NCBI GenBank assembly: GCA_013812065.1
Contig: JACCUC010000148.1
Coordinates: 1 to 8,276 of the forward strand
DNA length: 8,276 bases
Reading direction: 5' to 3'
Source: Thermoleophilaceae bacterium
GTDB taxonomy: Bacteria > Actinomycetota > Thermoleophilia > Solirubrobacterales > Thermoleophilaceae
Each line of letters begins with the position of its first letter. Positions within the stretch are counted from its first letter, which is position 1. Both the position numbers and the translations under genes were made by a program. A model generated the notes under the pieces. It ran no database searches and was not told the DNA's origin. It worked only from the letters and a program-made list of their open reading frames with translations. Below, piece after piece: positions 6,321 to 8,276 of the stretch.

Positions 6321-7463
6321 ATGCCATCGGACCTCAGTACGGCGGTTCCGGTCGAACCGATCGCCGCGGACGCCGCGGCGGTCGACGAGCAACGCCGCTT
6401 CCCGCGCGCGGCGATCGACGAGCTCGGGCGCGGGGGCCTCCTGGGTCTAGGGCTACCGGGCTCGAACGGAGGAGCCGGCAGTAACCCGCTCGAGTTCGTG
6501 AACGTCGTCGAGCAGATCGCCGGGGCCTGCGCATCGACCGGCATGGTCTACGTCATGCACATCGTCGGGGCTCAGACCTTGCTCGCCGGGATCGACGGCG
6601 AGGATGGACCGGGGCCCAAGCAGGAGGCACTCGAGGCCATGGCCGCCGGCCGCCATCTCACCACGCTCGCCTACTCCGAACGCGGCTCGCGCAGCCATTT
6701 CTGGGCTCAGGTGAGCCACGCACGGGAGGACGGCGACGCCATCTTCGTCGATGCGGACAAGACGTGGGCCACGTCCGCCGGCGAGGCGGATTCCTACGTC
6801 CTCGCGACCGGGGCGCCGGGCACCGACGACCCGCTCTCGACCGAGCTCTACCTCGTGGCCTCGGATGCGCCGGCGGTGACGATTCCCCGCCACTTCGACG
6901 GCCTCGGCATGCGCGGCAACGCCTCTGCTCCGCTGCAGGTCAGAGACCTGCGTCTGGAGCGCGAGCGGCGTCTCGGCGGCGAGCGCTCGGGCTTTGGGCT
7001 CATGATGACCGCCACGCTCCCGTGGTTCGCGCTCGGCTCGGCCGCCTGCAGCGTTGGCATCGCCGGCGCCGCGCTCGACGCGGTCGTCGAGCACGCCAAG
7101 GGCGCGCGACTCGGACACGAGGGCTCCACCCTCGCCGATGTGCCGGGTGTTCGCGCGCGGCTCGCCCACAGCCGGATCCGGCTGCGTGAGTCCCGCGCGC
7201 TGCTCCACGAGGTCGCCGGCGAGGTGGCACGCGGCGAAGCGACCGCCCAGGAGGGCGTGCTCGCGGTCAAGGCCTCAGCGGCGGAGATGGCCGTCGAGGT
7301 CACCGACCTGGCGATGCGCGTCGGAGGCGGGGTCGCCTACTCCAAGCACGGGCCGCTCGAGCGCCACCTGCGTGATGCCCGGGCGGCCTCGGTGATGGCT
7401 CCCACGACGGAGTTGCTCCACGACTTCCTCGGCAAGGCCCTGACCGGCCAGGACCTCTTCTGA
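6321..7463 (+). CDS. Acyl-CoA-dehydrogenase-fold flavoprotein lacking the catalytic Glu
   Basis: This 380-residue protein has the length and domain order of the acyl-CoA dehydrogenase superfamily: an N-terminal helical domain (about 1-110), a middle beta domain and a C-terminal four-helix domain. Recognisable pieces are LAYSERGSR (116-124, the TEPxAGSD region), DKTWATSAGEADSYV (146-160), FDGLGMRGNASAPLQVRDL (192-210) and RDARAASVMAPTTELLHDFL (351-370). In true dehydrogenases the last motif holds the catalytic Glu (YEGTSE), but here Ala360 replaces it. The alternative isovaleryl-CoA dehydrogenase position, near 233-239 (LPWFALG), also has no acid. It is therefore probably not a normal acyl-CoA dehydrogenase. 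Flavin-dependent hydroxylases or monooxygenases of the same fold (DszC/HpaA-type relatives) are an alternative. FAD or FMN binding is inferred. Substrate unknown. It shares an operon with the next gene, 2 bases away. Confidence 0.75.
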   Translation: MPSDLSTAVPVEPIAADAAAVDEQRRFPRAAIDELGRGGLLGLGLPGSNGGAGSNPLEFVNVVEQIAGACASTGMVYVMHIVGAQTLLAGIDGEDGPGPKQEALEAMAAGRHLTTLAYSERGSRSHFWAQVSHAREDGDAIFVDADKTWATSAGEADSYVLATGAPGTDDPLSTELYLVASDAPAVTIPRHFDGLGMRGNASAPLQVRDLRLERERRLGGERSGFGLMMTATLPWFALGSAACSVGIAGAALDAVVEHAKGARLGHEGSTLADVPGVRARLAHSRIRLRESRALLHEVAGEVARGEATAQEGVLAVKASAAEMAVEVTDLAMRVGGGVAYSKHGPLERHLRDARAASVMAPTTELLHDFLGKALTGQDLF

Positions 7464-7465
7464 TC

Positions 7466-8276
7466 ATGGGAGGCGGATACCAGCTCGGCGCGGTCGTCTA
7501 CCACCCCAAGGTCGAGCAGATCTGGCAGGAGTTCTCGGCGTGGTTCGCCGACCAGGGGCTCGACCTCGCGCCGCGCTACTACGACAGCTATGAGGAACAG
7601 ATCGACGATCTCCTCGACGGTGGCCTGGACACGGCTTGGAGCACCAACCTCGCCCACGTGCGGGTGCTCGAGCGCACGGACGGGAAGGCGGGCGCACTCG
7701 CCATGCGCGACACCGACCGCGGGTGGCGCTCGCACCTCGTCGCGCTCGCGACAGCCGGCATCGCTCGCTTGGACGATCTGGCCGGGCGTCGAGTGGGCTT
7801 CGGAGACGCCGACTCGCCGCAGGCTCACATCCTCCCGGTCCACGCACTTCGCGCCGAGGGCGTCGACCCGGCCCAAGAGTTCCGCGCCGATCGCCTCGAC
7901 CGTGACCTCGGCAAGCACGGAGACACGGCGGGCGCCGAGCTCGCGCAGCTCGCGCGCGTTCGCGCTCGCGACCTCGACGCATGCGTCGTGTCGAGCGTGA
8001 CGCTGGACGCCGTCAAGCGACAGGGCGACGCCGACGAGCTGACGACGGTATGGACCTCCCCGCCGTTTCACCACTGCTGCTTCACCGTCCTGGACGACAC
8101 GAGCGAGGAGCACGACCGGTTCCGCCGACTGCTTTTCAGCATGGACGTGACCGATCCGAGGTTGTGCGAGCCGATGGAGCTCGAGTACGTCAACCGCTGG
8201 GTCCCGTTCGACCCCGACGGCTACGGCGACCTCATCGCCGCGGTGGCCGCGGGCCCCGTCGTGGTCGGAGATGGGG
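7466..8276 (+). CDS. PhnD-like substrate-binding-fold protein, no signal peptide, partial
   Basis: The gene starts at an ATG 2 bases after the flavoprotein stop and runs off the right edge after 270 codons. Its pattern matches the PhnD/SsuA type 2 periplasmic-binding fold: a first strand and VYHPKVEQIWQEFSAW (11-26), YYDSYEEQIDDLLDGGLDTA (38-57), SHLVALATAGIARLDDLAGR (89-108) followed by RVGFGDADS, KHGDTAGAEL (150-159) and LDACVVSS (170-177). Transported-ligand binders have a signal peptide or lipobox, but this N-terminus (MGGGYQLGAV) goes straight into the first strand, so the protein should be cytosolic. A striking FHHCCF cluster sits at 201-206. Signal-less proteins of this fold can be enzymes (4,5-dihydroxyphthalate decarboxylase, THI5) or sensors. 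A weak AGGA lies 12 bases upstream; translational coupling is likely. Function unknown. Confidence 0.7.
   Translation, partial: MGGGYQLGAVVYHPKVEQIWQEFSAWFADQGLDLAPRYYDSYEEQIDDLLDGGLDTAWSTNLAHVRVLERTDGKAGALAMRDTDRGWRSHLVALATAGIARLDDLAGRRVGFGDADSPQAHILPVHALRAEGVDPAQEFRADRLDRDLGKHGDTAGAELAQLARVRARDLDACVVSSVTLDAVKRQGDADELTTVWTSPPFHHCCFTVLDDTSEEHDRFRRLLFSMDVTDPRLCEPMELEYVNRWVPFDPDGYGDLIAAVAAGPVVVGDG

Overview
The window is about 8.3 kb of very GC-rich bacterial chromosome. Several things suggest an actinobacterium, and the class Thermoleophilia (Solirubrobacterales-like) is my best guess: the base composition, the holA/rpsT/lepA neighbourhood, a MurJ without the C-terminal pseudokinase-type extension of mycobacteria, and many genes whose -10 box lies only 6-12 bases before the start codon. 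The lineage is inferred from memory, not tested.

Housekeeping block (1-5086). holA (DNA polymerase III delta subunit, +) converges on rpsT (ribosomal protein bS20, -). rpsT diverges from murJ (lipid II flippase, +), and both seem to use one symmetric -10 element (CTATAG, 1505-1510). murJ is followed 50 bases later by lepA (elongation factor 4, +). The last 34 codons of lepA end almost entirely in G and include codons that look rare elsewhere in the gene, so the end of the gene is an unusual G-rich tract.

Toxin-antitoxin module (5100-5907). A two-gene operon overlaps by 4 bases. The first gene encodes a ribbon-helix-helix plus DUF433 antitoxin; the second a DUF5615 PIN-like toxin (VapB45/VapC45 type). 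The start region carries overlapping perfect inverted repeats on top of the proposed -10 box, as expected for an autorepressed operon.

Intergenic stretch and tRNA (5908-6320). The 267 bases between the toxin and tRNA-Pro(CGG) have no convincing gene but can form several stable hairpins and one 11-bp long-range pairing. The tRNA has its own TAGAAT -10 box and no encoded CCA.

Accessory enzyme pair (6321-8276, cut by the window edge). An acyl-CoA-dehydrogenase-fold flavoprotein lacks the catalytic glutamate at both usual positions. Two bases later comes a PhnD-like periplasmic-binding-fold protein with no signal peptide or lipobox and a His-His-Cys-Cys cluster. This pair is the least explained part of the window. 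It may be a cytosolic redox/ligand-handling or enzymatic unit, not beta-oxidation plus transport. There is no gene-free stretch over 300 bases.
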